Positions 27,486 through 37,063 of a stretch of 50,198 bases of DNA are shown in pieces. The stretch covers positions 1 through 50,198 of the forward strand of contig SMYC01000220.1 of NCBI GenBank assembly GCA_004356105.1, given 5' to 3'. The translations under genes and the position numbers were made by a program. The notes beneath the pieces are model-generated. The model was not told the origin of the DNA, made no database searches, and saw only the letters and a program-made list of their open reading frames with translations. This stretch comes from Acidobacteriota bacterium (lineage in GTDB: Bacteria; Acidobacteriota; Vicinamibacteria; Marinacidobacterales; SMYC01). Within the stretch, counting starts at the first letter, position 1. Each line of letters starts with the position of its first letter.

Positions 27486-29075
27486 TCACGAGACGGTTCT
27501 TTTTCCCGGCACACCGACCGCCGCGAGAAACATCACGGCCTTTCCCGCGGCGTGCGGAGAGAAAAACTCCGTGACCGCATCGTCGAAGAAAGTCAGCCCT
27601 GACGCGCCAAGGCCGAGCGCGTAGCTCGCCAAGTAGATCCTTCCGCCGACAATTCCTCCTTCTAGCTGAGCGAGGCGATAGCCGCGATCACCCAGTCGCT
27701 CCAACAGAGGCTCTAAAGAGACGAGCACGTAGATGTTCGCGCTTGCATCGCCAGCGAGGTCTTGTTCGAGGTCGAGGTAGCGGGCTTCGCTCCGAAACGA
27801 GCCTTTCTTCAAGAGCGTGAGCGCGTTCTCCTCCGGCTCGTAGAAGTAGGTTCCTTGCGCAAGGTCGTCGACGTCGTTCACGATGACATAGAGATCGGTC
27901 AAGGTCGCTCCCGAGTCGAATACGTCTCCATCGATGCCGTGGCTCGCGGTTCTGAGTATCGTCGAGAGAGCGTCGTATCCGATGGACGCTCTCTCGAAAC
28001 GACGCGAAGAGCCTCTCCGGCGGATCACCGACTCGAGTGGCGCTGTCCCGTCCTCCGCGGGCCGCGGTTCCTCCGTGCGCGGTCTCGGAGGAACCGCTCC
28101 TTGCTTCCGCCAGCTACGCGCCCCTTCACCGTCCCGAAGGCTCGAGGCACGATGGGTCTCACGAATGAGCGGGTAGTCGACCTCCGCGAATGAAAGTGGG
28201 ACCGTCTCGTAGCCGAGTGGCTCGATGGCGCCGGGCGCTTTGGGGATCTCCAAAGCGCCGCCTCCGAGCGACACGATCGCCACCGCCACTTCCTTGTCGC
28301 TATCAACGTCGAGAAGGCGGTTGACGTCCTCGTCCGCGAAACCAAGCACGAGATGGGCCGGCAACTCGAGCGATGACGTCATCGCGAGCAAGTGGGCCAG
28401 CATCGTGCCGCTATCCCAAAACGCGTGGCGATAGGCCCGCGCCTGGTACTTCCACGCGTTTCTCCAATACGTGCTCGTTAGAACGATGGCGGCTTGGGCT
28501 TCCCGGAGCCGCGGCGCCCCGCCCGTCGCTTCGATGAGGCTCTCCCGCCAGTCTCCGTCACGGAGTCCTTCGAGCGCGCCGAGCTTCGGCGCGTAGTGAT
28601 ACACGCCCGCATCCAGACCATCGACCGAGCCCGAAACCAAATAAAGCTCGATGTGGTACAGCGCTCCCGTGCACGCGGCGGCACGGAAAAGCATCTGGCC
28701 GCCTGGATGGTCGCGCTTTTTGGTGATGCCGGCGGTGTAAAAGAGGATTCGGGCGAGCGCCTCGAGGTCGAGCGTTTTTGTCGAGATTTGCGGGCTCGTC
28801 TGTGTATTCATGGCGGCGAGGGCGGACACTTTGCCGACTTCGCTTACGTCCGGTAAAGGGACTTCACGCAGAGCTCGATAGAGCTTGAACGGAAGCGGCT
28901 GGTTGTCCCAATCCATAAAATGCGGAACGTGCCGCACGCTCTGATAGCTGTGTTTCGTCGCGTCGTGAAATCGGCGGGCAGCTTCTCCGCGATCGCCTTC
29001 CATGACGAAGGATGGTAGCACGTCGACCTTATCTCGCCTGTACCGATACGGAATCGAGTTCTTGGGCGAGATCAA
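27486..29075 (-). CDS. SagB/ThcOx-type dehydrogenase with duplicated nitroreductase-like domain
   Basis: Up to 529 residues. ARRFHDATKHSYQSVRHVPH and the first domain (ALARILFYTAGITKKRDHPG, RAAACTGALYHIELYLV, WDSGTMLAHLLAMTSSLELP) match SagB-type FMN oxidoreductases. A second, weaker copy follows (ESVIRRRGSSRRFERASIGY, DALSTILRTASHG, LAQLEGGIVGGRIYLASYAL). Family members oxidise azolines in peptide natural products, but stand-alone versions are common in soil bacteria. The start is uncertain: ATG at 29003 (MEGDRGEAARRF) or 29075. No RiPP precursor or cyclodehydratase is adjacent. Confidence 0.85.
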   Translation of the reverse strand: MISPKNSIPYRYRRDKVDVLPSFVMEGDRGEAARRFHDATKHSYQSVRHVPHFMDWDNQPLPFKLYRALREVPLPDVSEVGKVSALAAMNTQTSPQISTKTLDLEALARILFYTAGITKKRDHPGGQMLFRAAACTGALYHIELYLVSGSVDGLDAGVYHYAPKLGALEGLRDGDWRESLIEATGGAPRLREAQAAIVLTSTYWRNAWKYQARAYRHAFWDSGTMLAHLLAMTSSLELPAHLVLGFADEDVNRLLDVDSDKEVAVAIVSLGGGALEIPKAPGAIEPLGYETVPLSFAEVDYPLIRETHRASSLRDGEGARSWRKQGAVPPRPRTEEPRPAEDGTAPLESVIRRRGSSRRFERASIGYDALSTILRTASHGIDGDVFDSGATLTDLYVIVNDVDDLAQGTYFYEPEENALTLLKKGSFRSEARYLDLEQDLAGDASANIYVLVSLEPLLERLGDRGYRLAQLEGGIVGGRIYLASYALGLGASGLTFFDDAVTEFFSPHAAGKAVMFLAAVGVPGKRTVS

Positions 29076-29138
29076 ATTGGCTGTAAATCATTGTGCCATA
29101 GCTACTTGTTCCATGACCGAAATACCTCGGGGCCACCC

Positions 29139-29165
29139 TAAAGGTTGCTCGGGCACCGCCGATTT
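29139..29165 (+). promoter_or_regulatory. Sigma-28 (FliA)-like promoter of the CheY-CheC-kinase operon
   Basis: TAAAGGTT (29139-29146), exactly 11 bp, GCCGATTT (29158-29165). The sigma-28 consensus is TAAAGTTT-N11-GCCGATAA; 7 of 8 and 6 of 8 positions match with ideal spacing. It is 62 bp before the first ATG. This is the class of promoter that drives late flagellar and chemotaxis genes in many bacteria. Confidence 0.65.
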
Positions 29166-29227
29166 AGCATGAGAGGTGGCGTGTCGCGACTGGTCCGCGG
29201 CAGCCTAGAAAAAAGGGAAACCCGGTC

Positions 29228-29605
29228 ATGGCTGACATCATTATTATTGACGATTCGCGCTACATGCGAGACATCCTGAGGGAAATGCTCGAAAAACATG
29301 GGCATAAGGTCGAAGAAGCCGCTGATGGCAAGCTCGGGTTGGAGCTCGTGGCCAAGGTGCGTCCCGACTGCATCACGATCGACTTGAGCATGCCGGTGCT
29401 CGACGGACTGGGCGTTCTCAAGGGCCTCTCCGAGCGCGGGATCGATGTGGTCAAGATCGTGGTTTCCGCGGATGTCCAGAAGAGCACCCGGGAATCCTGC
29501 ATCGGTTTCGGAGCGGATGCGTTCCTCAACAAGCCGCCTCGGGAAGAAGAGCTGATCGAAACTATCGCGCGGCTCGTCGGTGAGAGGACCGAGGCCGTCT
29601 CATGA
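29228..29605 (+). CDS. CheY-like single-domain response regulator
   Basis: 125 residues comprising only a receiver domain: acidic pair Asp8-Asp9, phospho-acceptor Asp52 (TIDLSMPVLDG), Ser in VVSAD (about 79) and Lys about 103 (LNKPP). With no output domain it should act by protein contact, as CheY does on a motor or kinase. It is the first gene of an operon and overlaps the CheC gene by 4 bp. Confidence 0.93.
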   Translation: MADIIIIDDSRYMRDILREMLEKHGHKVEEAADGKLGLELVAKVRPDCITIDLSMPVLDGLGVLKGLSERGIDVVKIVVSADVQKSTRESCIGFGADAFLNKPPREEELIETIARLVGERTEAVS

Positions 29606-30222
29606 AAACCACACCGGAGCAGCTCGACGCGCTCCGCGAGCTAATTAATATCGGGATCGGCAGGGCCGCCGGCATACTCAACGAGATGTTGAGGGCGCAC
29701 ATTGAGCTCCGCGTTCCTGAAGTCGAGATTCTTCCGCTCGACGAGTTCAAGAGCAAGATTGACCAAATCGGAAAGGGCGTCACGGCCGCGGTCCAACTCA
29801 GTTTCCGCGGTCCGTTCAAGGGAACGGCTTCGCTGGTTTTCCCCCAGGACAGCGCCAACAAACTCGTTGACATGCTCACCGGCCAGAGTGCCGACGACGG
29901 GGACTTCGACGAAGTGAAAAGGGGAGTTCTTTCCGAGGTCGGCAACATCGTGATCAACGGAGTGATGGGGACTATCGGCAACATGCTCGACTGCCAGCTG
30001 AGTTACTCGATCCCCAGCTATATCGAGGAAGAACAAGCGATCCGGTCGGCTCTGTACGAGAGCTCGAAGTACGAGGCCATCTTGCTAGGGCACGCACAGT
30101 TCCGCGTGAGCGGGCACGTGATCCGAGGAGAGGTGCTGCTCGTTTTCGAGATCGGTTCGTTCCAGCATTTCCTCGATGCATTGGATGCCACAATTCCCGA
30201 AACGAATCCGGTCTCCGAATGA
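29602..30222 (+). CDS. CheC-family CheY-P phosphatase
   Basis: 206 residues. Two phosphatase centres of the E-x2-N type are visible: ELINIG in the N-terminal repeat (LRELINIGIGRAAGIL) and EVGN in the second (LSEVGNIVINGVMGTIGNML). CheC removes phosphate from CheY-P; its encoded neighbours CheY (4-bp overlap upstream) and a hybrid kinase (4-bp overlap downstream) fit a self-contained phospho-circuit. Confidence 0.9.
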   Translation: MKTTPEQLDALRELINIGIGRAAGILNEMLRAHIELRVPEVEILPLDEFKSKIDQIGKGVTAAVQLSFRGPFKGTASLVFPQDSANKLVDMLTGQSADDGDFDEVKRGVLSEVGNIVINGVMGTIGNMLDCQLSYSIPSYIEEEQAIRSALYESSKYEAILLGHAQFRVSGHVIRGEVLLVFEIGSFQHFLDALDATIPETNPVSE

Positions 30223-32225
30223 TTGATGAGTTAGTCTCGGGGGGTAAGCAGAAGACTCGCCAGGCGCAAGTCGACTTCCGTCTGCTGGACCACGTGCCCC
30301 TTGGTATCGTCGTGATTCGACAGGATATGGTCGTGCTCTTCTGGAACCGTTGTCTCGAAGATTGGACACGCATCTCGAGCGAATCGATGGTCGGCCGGAG
30401 CATCGTGGAGCGGTTTCCGCATCTGGGGCAGGACAGGTATGCGCTCCGATTCGCGCAAGTCTTCGAGACTGGCGTGCCGACTATCTTCTCCTCGCGGCTC
30501 CACGGCCGCTTCGTTCCGGCAACGACGCGCAGAGGCCAGGATCGGATTCAACACACGACCGTCACGCTGGTCAAGAACCTGCATGAGGGCCAACCCTGCG
30601 CGATGCTGTCCATTCAAGACGTGACAGATCTGACGCACCGCATCCGGGAGTCCCGGGCCATGCGAGACGAGGCCGACAAGGCCAATCGGGCCAAGAGCGA
30701 GTTCCTGGCTAAAATGAGTCACGAGATCCGAACGCCGCTCAATGGCGTGATTGGCATGGCGGCACTGCTGATCGACACCTCGCTCAACGCAGAGCAACGA
30801 GATTACGTCGAGACGCTCAAGTCCAGCGGTGAAAGCCTCTTGCACCTGATCAACAATATCTTGGACCTGTCCAAGATAGAGGCCGAGCGCCTGGACCTCG
30901 AGAGAATCGAGTTTGATATCCACCAGCTCTTCACGGAAACCGTCAACCCTCTGGCACTGCACGCACAGTCCAAAGGACTCGAGCTGCTCTACCACATCGA
31001 TGATGGTGTTCCGACCTGGCCGATGGGCGATCCCACGCGGCTGCGTCAGATCCTGACCAACCTGATCGGCAACGCGCTCAAGTTCACGGAAACGGGGCAC
31101 GTCGTTGCTAAGGTATCGGTCGAGGCGAACGACACTGGGCGCAAGGTCCTACGATTCTCGGTGGAGGACAGCGGCATCGGGATTCCCGAGGACAAGCTCG
31201 AGAGCATCTTCGAGCCCTTCCGCCAGGCAGAAGAGGGGACCACACGCCGCTTCGGCGGTACCGGCCTCGGCTTGTCCATCACGTCCAAGCTCGTCGACAA
31301 GATGGACGGCAAGGTCCGTGTACAGAGCCGGCTTGGTGAGGGAAGCACGTTCTTTTTCGACATCCCGTTGGAAGTCGGCGAGCGTGTCGAGCCAACGATA
31401 AACCGCTCGCGTTGGACGGGCCAAACGGCCCTGATCGTCGATGACTGCGCCCCTAGCGTTACGATCTTCGAAGAGCTGCTCGCTCGGCATGGCTTTACCG
31501 TGCACACGGCAACCGACACCGCGGCGGCGATGACGCGGCTGCGCGAGGCAGACGGGGCGGGTAGTAAGCCGTACTCCGTGATCATCGTGGATCACGAGAT
31601 CGCCGGAATCGCGGTACTCGTCGACCGCGCGCGGCAAAACTCTGCGAATAACGAGCCTCGGATTATCCTGTCCCGCAGCCGTTTCTCACGCGACAGTGCG
31701 GTCCGTGGGTCCACGATGGATCTTCCCACAATCAATAAGCCTTTCACACTCACCGAGCTGCTCCAGATCGTCGGCGACGCCAAAGACGCCGACCGAACCG
31801 ATTCGGCGGAGGCGAAAGTTGCGAGCGGCCCGGAGCCACCCCAACGTATTTCGTCCGTGCTGGTGGCCGAGGACAATCCGGTTAACAGCAAAGTCGTCTT
31901 GCGCTTGTTGGAGAAGCGCGGGCATGACGTCGTGATCGTCGGCAACGGAAGGGAGGCCGTCGACGCTGTACAGCAACGGCGGTTCGACGTGGTTCTGATG
32001 GATTGCCAGATGCCGGTGATGGACGGATTCGAGGCGACGAGCAGCATCCGGGCTCTCGAGGACGAGCTGGGCTACCACGTTCCCATCGTCGCGCTTACGG
32101 CCAACGCAATCGAAGGAGACCGCCAGCGTTGTCTCGACGCAGGCATGGACGGCTATCTCGCCAAACCGGTTCGTGCCCGAGAGTTGTACGAAGCGGTGGA
32201 GAGCCCCATGGCTGCGGGTGAGTAA
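30219..32225 (+). CDS. PAS-containing hybrid histidine kinase with two receiver domains
   Basis: 668 residues: PAS-like domain (about 20-135), HisKA with His168 (MSHEIRTPLNG), HATPase with N-box (LTNLIGNALKF, 279-289) and G boxes (DSGIGIP, GGTGLGL), a first receiver (about 402-520, Asp458 in VIIVDHE, weakly conserved and with a divergent tail) and a second, canonical receiver (about 545-665, Asp595 in VLMDCQMPVMDG). No membrane segment is seen, so it senses a cytoplasmic signal. It closes the overlapped CheY-CheC operon. Confidence 0.95.
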   Translation: MIDELVSGGKQKTRQAQVDFRLLDHVPLGIVVIRQDMVVLFWNRCLEDWTRISSESMVGRSIVERFPHLGQDRYALRFAQVFETGVPTIFSSRLHGRFVPATTRRGQDRIQHTTVTLVKNLHEGQPCAMLSIQDVTDLTHRIRESRAMRDEADKANRAKSEFLAKMSHEIRTPLNGVIGMAALLIDTSLNAEQRDYVETLKSSGESLLHLINNILDLSKIEAERLDLERIEFDIHQLFTETVNPLALHAQSKGLELLYHIDDGVPTWPMGDPTRLRQILTNLIGNALKFTETGHVVAKVSVEANDTGRKVLRFSVEDSGIGIPEDKLESIFEPFRQAEEGTTRRFGGTGLGLSITSKLVDKMDGKVRVQSRLGEGSTFFFDIPLEVGERVEPTINRSRWTGQTALIVDDCAPSVTIFEELLARHGFTVHTATDTAAAMTRLREADGAGSKPYSVIIVDHEIAGIAVLVDRARQNSANNEPRIILSRSRFSRDSAVRGSTMDLPTINKPFTLTELLQIVGDAKDADRTDSAEAKVASGPEPPQRISSVLVAEDNPVNSKVVLRLLEKRGHDVVIVGNGREAVDAVQQRRFDVVLMDCQMPVMDGFEATSSIRALEDELGYHVPIVALTANAIEGDRQRCLDAGMDGYLAKPVRARELYEAVESPMAAGE

Positions 32226-32264
32226 GTCGCTCCCATCCACCGCGGGCCCGCGCGACAGCTCACC

Positions 32265-32775
32265 GTGCACTCCTGCCGCCGACTCCGTTCCAAACTGGTC
32301 GCCCGACGGCACCGAGATCGTCTTCCGCTCGTGGCGTGACGACAACAGTGATATCTGGATTGTGCCGGTAGAGGGCGGCGAGCCTCGACGTCTGACGAAG
32401 CATCCTGCGTCCGACGTTTTGCCGGTCTGGGCACCGGATGGTAAGACGATCGTGTTCAGCTCCGGCCGCGCGGGCGACGGTCTCTGGCAAGTCTCGAGCG
32501 CCGGCGGCGAGCCCGAGGCTTTCACCAAGGAGCCGGCATCCATCTCTCGAGGGTCCCCGGACGGCACGGTGTTGTATTACCAGCGCATGGCCGAGCTAGG
32601 TCGCCGCGAAATCTGGGCCAAGTCCGTGGCTGACGGAAGCGAGCGCCCGAGGGTGGTTCTCAGTGGACGGCAGGGAATGATGGATTACGGGTTGGCGACA
32701 GATGGACGCTATCTCTACTTCAACTGGCGAGAGGAGACCGGCGACATCTGGGTCATGGACGTCCTTCAAGAGTAG
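32265..32775 (+). pseudogene. C-terminal TolB/WD40-like propeller scrap
   Basis: The frame contains four TolB-like repeats (NWSPDGTEIVFRS, VWAPDGKTIVFSS, GSPDGTVLYYQ, ATDGRYLYFNW) and ends ETGDIWVMDVLQE. No start, signal peptide or kinase domain is present upstream: the sequence before 32265 belongs to the 3' end of the histidine kinase gene. It is best read as the 3' remnant of a kinase-propeller or TolB-like gene. Confidence 0.65.
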
Positions 32776-32925
32776 ACCTTCCTGAGCCTATGTGGAGCAG
32801 TTTCGGGCTGATAGAGGCGAGCTTGGACAAGAGCGATGCGTTGATCCTCACACGAACGTCCGGCCGCCCGATGGAATCTCAGCTCTGCCTTATAAAACGC
32901 CTTTAGATGATCGGACTCCCAACAA

Positions 32926-33591
32926 ATGACGACGGCTCTAGTCGCGGACGCCGTCATCCGGCTGGGCTTGCCTGCGACGATCGCGCCGAGCGGAATACGG
33001 CCCCTCGTCGCGGGCTCGAAGTTCGCCGGCCCGGCCTCTCCTGTCGTCCTCAACGGCTACGCCGATCGCATACTCGAGTGCATCTATAGAAGCGACGCAG
33101 GAAACGTCCTGTTGCTGGACAACAAAGGTCGCTCCGATGAGGCCTGCTTCGGAGACCTCGCGGCCCATGAGGCGCGTTCACAAGGCCTGGTTGGGGTCGT
33201 CATCTGGGGCCGGCATCGTGATAGTGTGGAGGTCGAGGAGATCGGTGTTCCCCTGTTCTCGTACGGAACGTACCCGTTGGGTATGCAGCGAACTTTCCCG
33301 CCCGTCGAGGAACCTTTCGCCCTCTGCCGTTTCGATGAAGTGAACGTCGAGCGAGGCGACTTCGTGTTCGCGGATGACGACGGCGTATTGTTCGTTCCCA
33401 AAGACCATATCGAGAGCGTGATGGACACGGCCGAGGAGATCCAGAGCGCCGAGCGAGCACAGGTCGAGAAGATTCGTGCGGGTACGTCCCTGAGAGAACA
33501 ACTCCAATTCGATCGCTATCTGCGTGAGAAGAAGAACAACCCAACGCTCACTCTCGGCGCGTACATGAAGAAGATCGGCCGGCATTTTTGA
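32926..33591 (+). CDS. RraA-family (HMG/CHA aldolase-like) protein
   Basis: 221 residues. MTTALVADAVIRLGLPATIA, GRSDEACFGDLAAHEARSQG, VGVVIWGRHRD and GDFVFADDDGVLFVP correspond to the core of the RraA/aldolase fold, with the Arg-Asp pair that binds the divalent metal and keto-acid in catalytic members. The start (ATG at 32926) follows an in-frame stop at 32908, so the N-terminus may have lost a few residues compared with relatives. It is either an RNase E regulator-like protein or a 4-hydroxy-4-methyl-2-oxoglutarate aldolase; the latter is more usual in this size class. Confidence 0.85.
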   Translation: MTTALVADAVIRLGLPATIAPSGIRPLVAGSKFAGPASPVVLNGYADRILECIYRSDAGNVLLLDNKGRSDEACFGDLAAHEARSQGLVGVVIWGRHRDSVEVEEIGVPLFSYGTYPLGMQRTFPPVEEPFALCRFDEVNVERGDFVFADDDGVLFVPKDHIESVMDTAEEIQSAERAQVEKIRAGTSLREQLQFDRYLREKKNNPTLTLGAYMKKIGRHF

Positions 33592-33656
33592 TGGACCGAA
33601 AATATCTGAGGGACACTTAGTCCGGGCGCAGGAACGGGAGAAAGAGTCTCCGCTTG

Positions 33657-34889
33657 TTAGGCGTAACGAGGCTGGCGGAAGCTAGGTGCCGGCTTGAGGT
33701 GCGTCGCCGTCCTTCGCCGCAAGTCCCATGGCAACACGACGGGGTGGCAACTCTTGGACTCCTGTGCCGAATTCGGCATAGGGACTCCGTCCGGAAAGAG
33801 TAAAAACGACGGCGACGGTTCACGGACACGGTCGGCGGAACGCCGGTACTGGTCCATCTTCTCTTTGCCGTAGTCCATCTCCCCCATGTAAAGGTTATGG
33901 GTCACGCACATGAGTCTGACATTCGTGGCGCCTCGATCGCCGCCCCGTCCGTACGGATCGTCGTGATGGAACTGCAGCCCACGACGCTCGGGACATCGTC
34001 GACCCTCAGTGCTCTCGTACGTACATTGACCCTGGTCTCGCTCCCACACGAAACGCTTCACCGGTGCGGAGATTCCGCGCACTCCCGGCGACGTATCCGC
34101 CTCTTCGAGGCTCTTTCTCGGTTTCTTGACTTTGCCGAGGCGCTTGGCCTCGACCCGTTCGAGTTTCTCCGTGACGGCCGCCTCGATCATGGAAACGAGA
34201 TCGGTACCGGGCATGAGCGCCGCGAGCCGCTCGAGCTTGTCGTGTAGCTCGGCACTCGCGGTGAACTGCACTCTGTAGCGCGAAGGTGCCAGCGGCTCCA
34301 TGATCGGCGGCTTGTCCGCCGGACGGGTCTCAGCGACCGGATTACTCTTTCCAGACAGAGTGCCTGCGGCGCCTGACATAGGATGTTCGTTTGCCGGCTC
34401 CGGAGAGCTCCTTTCCGGCGGTTCCTGCCCCTTCTTTTCTCGCCGCTCCGGAAGCTTCCGGATGGAGGGCGCCACATCCACCTTCGGCGCAATCTCGGCC
34501 ACCAGCACCAGGAGCTCGCCCTTGGTCTTTTTGGTTGCTCGAGCCAAGAGCTTCTCGCAATTGTTGTTTGTGAGATGAGGCGCCAACACCGCGATGCCGC
34601 TCAAGTGAAGACGTCCATCTTCGAGCATCGTCAGAAGCGCGGGATGTCGACGTGACGCGCGTGCGGCGGCAATCCGTAAATAGGCTTCTGCGTCCGACAA
34701 ATGCAACACATCCGTACAATATTTGTGCATCGATGACGACGCTTCACGCTCAAACAGTCGGCGTGCGTCCACTTCGGCGATGTGCGCAACGAGCACCGCC
34801 TCGACACGCCGCGACTGCTTCAAAACATTCGAGAGTCGAAGAAGAAGCTCGTCATCCGTGAGCGATTTCAGTTCGTCTTTTTTCTCCAT
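33657..34889 (-). CDS. HNH endonuclease domain protein (copy 1)
   Basis: 410 residues. A helical N-terminal region (LSDAEAYLRIAAARASRRHP, LAPHLTNNN, ELLVLVAEIAPKVD) leads through a low-complexity linker to an HNH centre: KRFVWERDQGQCTY, CPERRGLQFHHDDPYGRGGD, then NVRLMCVTHNLYMGE. Residues after about 345 are unlike the paralog at 47708. These DUF222-like HNH genes are multi-copy in acidobacterial genomes; their target is unknown. A perfect inverted repeat lies about 37 bp upstream of the start. Confidence 0.9.
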   Translation of the reverse strand: MEKKDELKSLTDDELLLRLSNVLKQSRRVEAVLVAHIAEVDARRLFEREASSSMHKYCTDVLHLSDAEAYLRIAAARASRRHPALLTMLEDGRLHLSGIAVLAPHLTNNNCEKLLARATKKTKGELLVLVAEIAPKVDVAPSIRKLPERREKKGQEPPERSSPEPANEHPMSGAAGTLSGKSNPVAETRPADKPPIMEPLAPSRYRVQFTASAELHDKLERLAALMPGTDLVSMIEAAVTEKLERVEAKRLGKVKKPRKSLEEADTSPGVRGISAPVKRFVWERDQGQCTYESTEGRRCPERRGLQFHHDDPYGRGGDRGATNVRLMCVTHNLYMGEMDYGKEKMDQYRRSADRVREPSPSFLLFPDGVPMPNSAQESKSCHPVVLPWDLRRRTATHLKPAPSFRQPRYA

Positions 34890-34925
34890 CGCTGTTTATA
34901 GCATGGACTTTTTCGACGCCCCCTA

Positions 34926-34948
34926 GTTCGCACGTATGGTACGCGAAC
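34926..34948. promoter_or_regulatory. Inverted repeat upstream of HNH copy 1
   Basis: GTTCGC (34926-34931) and GCGAAC (34943-34948) flank an 11-bp centre. The position, 37-59 bp upstream of the ATG, suits an operator. Confidence 0.35.
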
Positions 34949-35043
34949 GCAGCGGGACACTTTCGAAGTCTCCTCGAGCAAACAAGCGCGACGGCCGCGT
35001 CTCTATCGTGCGATTAGACCCACAACAGATCGCACCTGCATAC

Positions 35044-35064
35044 TTTTCCAAGTCGCTTGGAAAA
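35044..35064. repeat. Perfect 9-bp hairpin
   Basis: TTTTCCAAG, a TCG loop, then CTTGGAAAA. No gene overlaps it. It has no T-run and a weak stem, so it could be an operator or a terminator remnant. The 200 bp between the HNH start and 35090 holds nothing else that I recognise. Confidence 0.35.
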
Positions 35065-35089
35065 AGCTGTCAAGCAAAAAGTTTCTTTG

Positions 35090-35262
35090 TCAGCGATCTT
35101 TCTTGAAACTCAACTCCGTCCGGACGCAGTTGCTAGCTCGCTGTAGCTCTACGACAACAGCTCGGGTCACCGATCCATCGCCGGGTAAATCGACGACGTC
35201 GAGGACCCAGATGTCGTCCAGGTTCTTTTTGCCCGGCAAAGTAGAGACGGCCGCGGGGATTC
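35090..35262 (-). pseudogene. Propeller-tail scrap
   Basis: The minus strand reads GRLYFAG, then after a one-base shift KKNLDDIWVLDVVDLPGDGS and a stop at 35090. The (R/K)-x-L-Y-F and DIWVLDV pattern is like the final blade of TolB-type propellers. It directly follows the stop of the kinase-tail fragment at 35264, so two tails lie in tandem. Confidence 0.4.
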
Positions 35263-35263
35263 T

Positions 35264-35617
35264 CTATCGCTGAACCGGTACGCGCCGTCGAAGCTCTTCG
35301 AACCAACCTTCGATGAAGACGACCTCGGAGGGGTGCTCGGTCACGGAAGCGTCCTTCTGCATGATGAATCGGCCATCCGGAGCAACGTCGTAGTCCACGC
35401 CGCCGTCGAGAAAGTAAGGACCGCGAAAAAGCTCGACGGGAGCGGAAACCTCGAGCGCGGGGTCGGTCCGGATGGTGACGCTCATCATGCGGTTGCCGCT
35501 CATAGATTCGGGCGCTTCGAGAAACGGCGTGCTTGCGTCTCCGTTTTCGAGGTCCAGAGTCCAAATGTCGCCACCGCCTTCTCCCGAGTAATAAGCCAAC
35601 CGGCCTGTCGACGACAC
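35264..35617 (-). pseudogene. C-terminal fragment of a kinase-TolB protein (minus strand)
   Basis: Reads STGRLAYYSGEGGGDIWTLD, then DVAPDGRFIMQKD and VVFIEGWFEELRRRVPVQR, the family C-terminus. It begins abruptly at about 35617 where the opposite-strand kinase fragment starts, so the upstream part has been replaced. Confidence 0.75.
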
Positions 35618-35621
35618 CTTT

Positions 35622-37062
35622 GGGTGAAGTGTACCGAGCTCGTGACACGAAGCTCGGACGTGAGGTCGCGGTCAAAGTCTTGCCTGACGACTTCGCGAGC
35701 GATGTGAAGCGACGCGCGCGATTCGAGCGCGAGGCGCGACTTCTCGCGTCTCTGAATCATCCCGGTATCGCCACACTCCACGGTATCGAAGAAGTAAACG
35801 GCACCCACTTCCTCGTGATGGAGATGATCGAAGGCGAGACGCTGGCAAAGCGTATCGAGCGGGGACCGATCCCGGTTCGAGAGGCAATGGCGCTCTTCGT
35901 CCAGATCGCCGAAGCCCTCGAGGCGGCTCATGACCGGGGTGTCCTTCACCGTGACCTCAAACCCCCGAACGTCATGTTGACGAAGGAAGGCCACATCAAG
36001 GTTCTCGATTTCGGGCTCGCGAAATCTTTTGGCGATGACGACGAAATTCCCTCGGAGTCCTCGCAATCCCCGACCCTCACAAAGGACACAGCCCTCGGTA
36101 CGATCCTTGGCACGGCGTCGTATATGAGCCCCGAGCAAGCCCGCGGCAAGACCGTCGACAAGCGCACGGATGTGTGGGCTTTCGGATGCTGTCTCTACGA
36201 AGCCCTGACAGCTAGAAAGGCCTTCGAGGGCGAGACGGTGACGGACACGTTGGCCGCCGTCGTCAAGAGCGAACCCGATTGGGCCGTGCTGCCGCCAGAA
36301 ATGGCAAGCGTGCTGCGCCGGTGCTTGAACAAGAGCCTGAGGAACCGGCGAAAGGACATCGGCGATGTCCGTCTCGATCTCGAGGAGACCTCTGCGATTC
36401 CCGGCCATGCACCACCGAAACGTCACGCTCTCCCGTGGCTCGTCGCGGCCCTCACCGCCGCGCTGGTCATCGCACTCGTCGTCACGAGACCAGCGCCCGA
36501 GGAGCCAAAACTCCAGAAGTTCCAAGTGCTTCTTCCTGAGAACAGGCTCGCGTCGCTCTTCAACGCACCACAGGTCTCGCCCGACGGCGACAGACTGGTA
36601 TTTGTCGGGCGAGACGAATCAGGGACGTTTCATTTGTGGGTGCGCGACTTCGACGCTCTGGAACCGCTGCACGTAGCCGGGACGGAAGGCGCCTCGTTTC
36701 CTTTCTGGGCACCCGACAGTGAGCGCGTCGGGTTCTTCGCTGATGGCATGCTGCGAACAACGGATATGGGCGGCGCGCCTCCGCGAACGCTTGCCGAGGT
36801 GGGCAACTTCCCTCGTGGGGGCACATGGAACGACGATGACGCGATTCTCTTCGCCGCAGGCAACGACTCGGGTATCCTCCGCGTCTCCCAAGAGGGTGAA
36901 GTCGACGTCGTCACCGAGCTCGATGCCACCAAAGAGGAAGATACACACCGATGGCCGCACTTCCTCCCGGACGGAACACACTTCTTGTTTACCGCCCGAA
37001 GCTTACTGGGGGAGCACTCGGTCAAGCTCGCGTCGCTCGATTCTACTCCTAGGTTAGCGTGA
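35622..37062 (+). pseudogene. Ser/Thr kinase-TolB gene truncated at both ends
   Basis: The kinase begins at LGEVYRARDTKLGREVAVKV. The start codon, about 20 N-terminal residues and half the glycine loop are missing, while Lys (VAVK), HRDLKPPN and DFGLAKSF are intact. A membrane helix (ALPWLVAALTAALVIALVVT) and the first propeller blades follow, up to SVKLASLDS; then the frame ends at a TGA (37060-37062) where minus-strand kinase debris begins. An open frame from 35533 gives it unrelated N-terminal residues. An active product is unlikely. Confidence 0.8.
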
Positions 37063-37063
37063 A

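Noticed and set aside
29147-29190. Sigma-54 type promoter near TGGCGTGTCGCG upstream of cheY
   Set aside because: The GG-GC spacing and TTGC element are absent; the sigma-28-like match is much better.
32776-32925. Possible small minus-strand gene in the gap before the RraA-like gene
   Set aside because: No start with ribosome site and no family-like sequence.
35500-36525. 341-codon minus-strand frame opposite the truncated kinase
   Set aside because: It mirrors a clear kinase domain on the plus strand (HRDLKPPN, DFGLAK); shadow.
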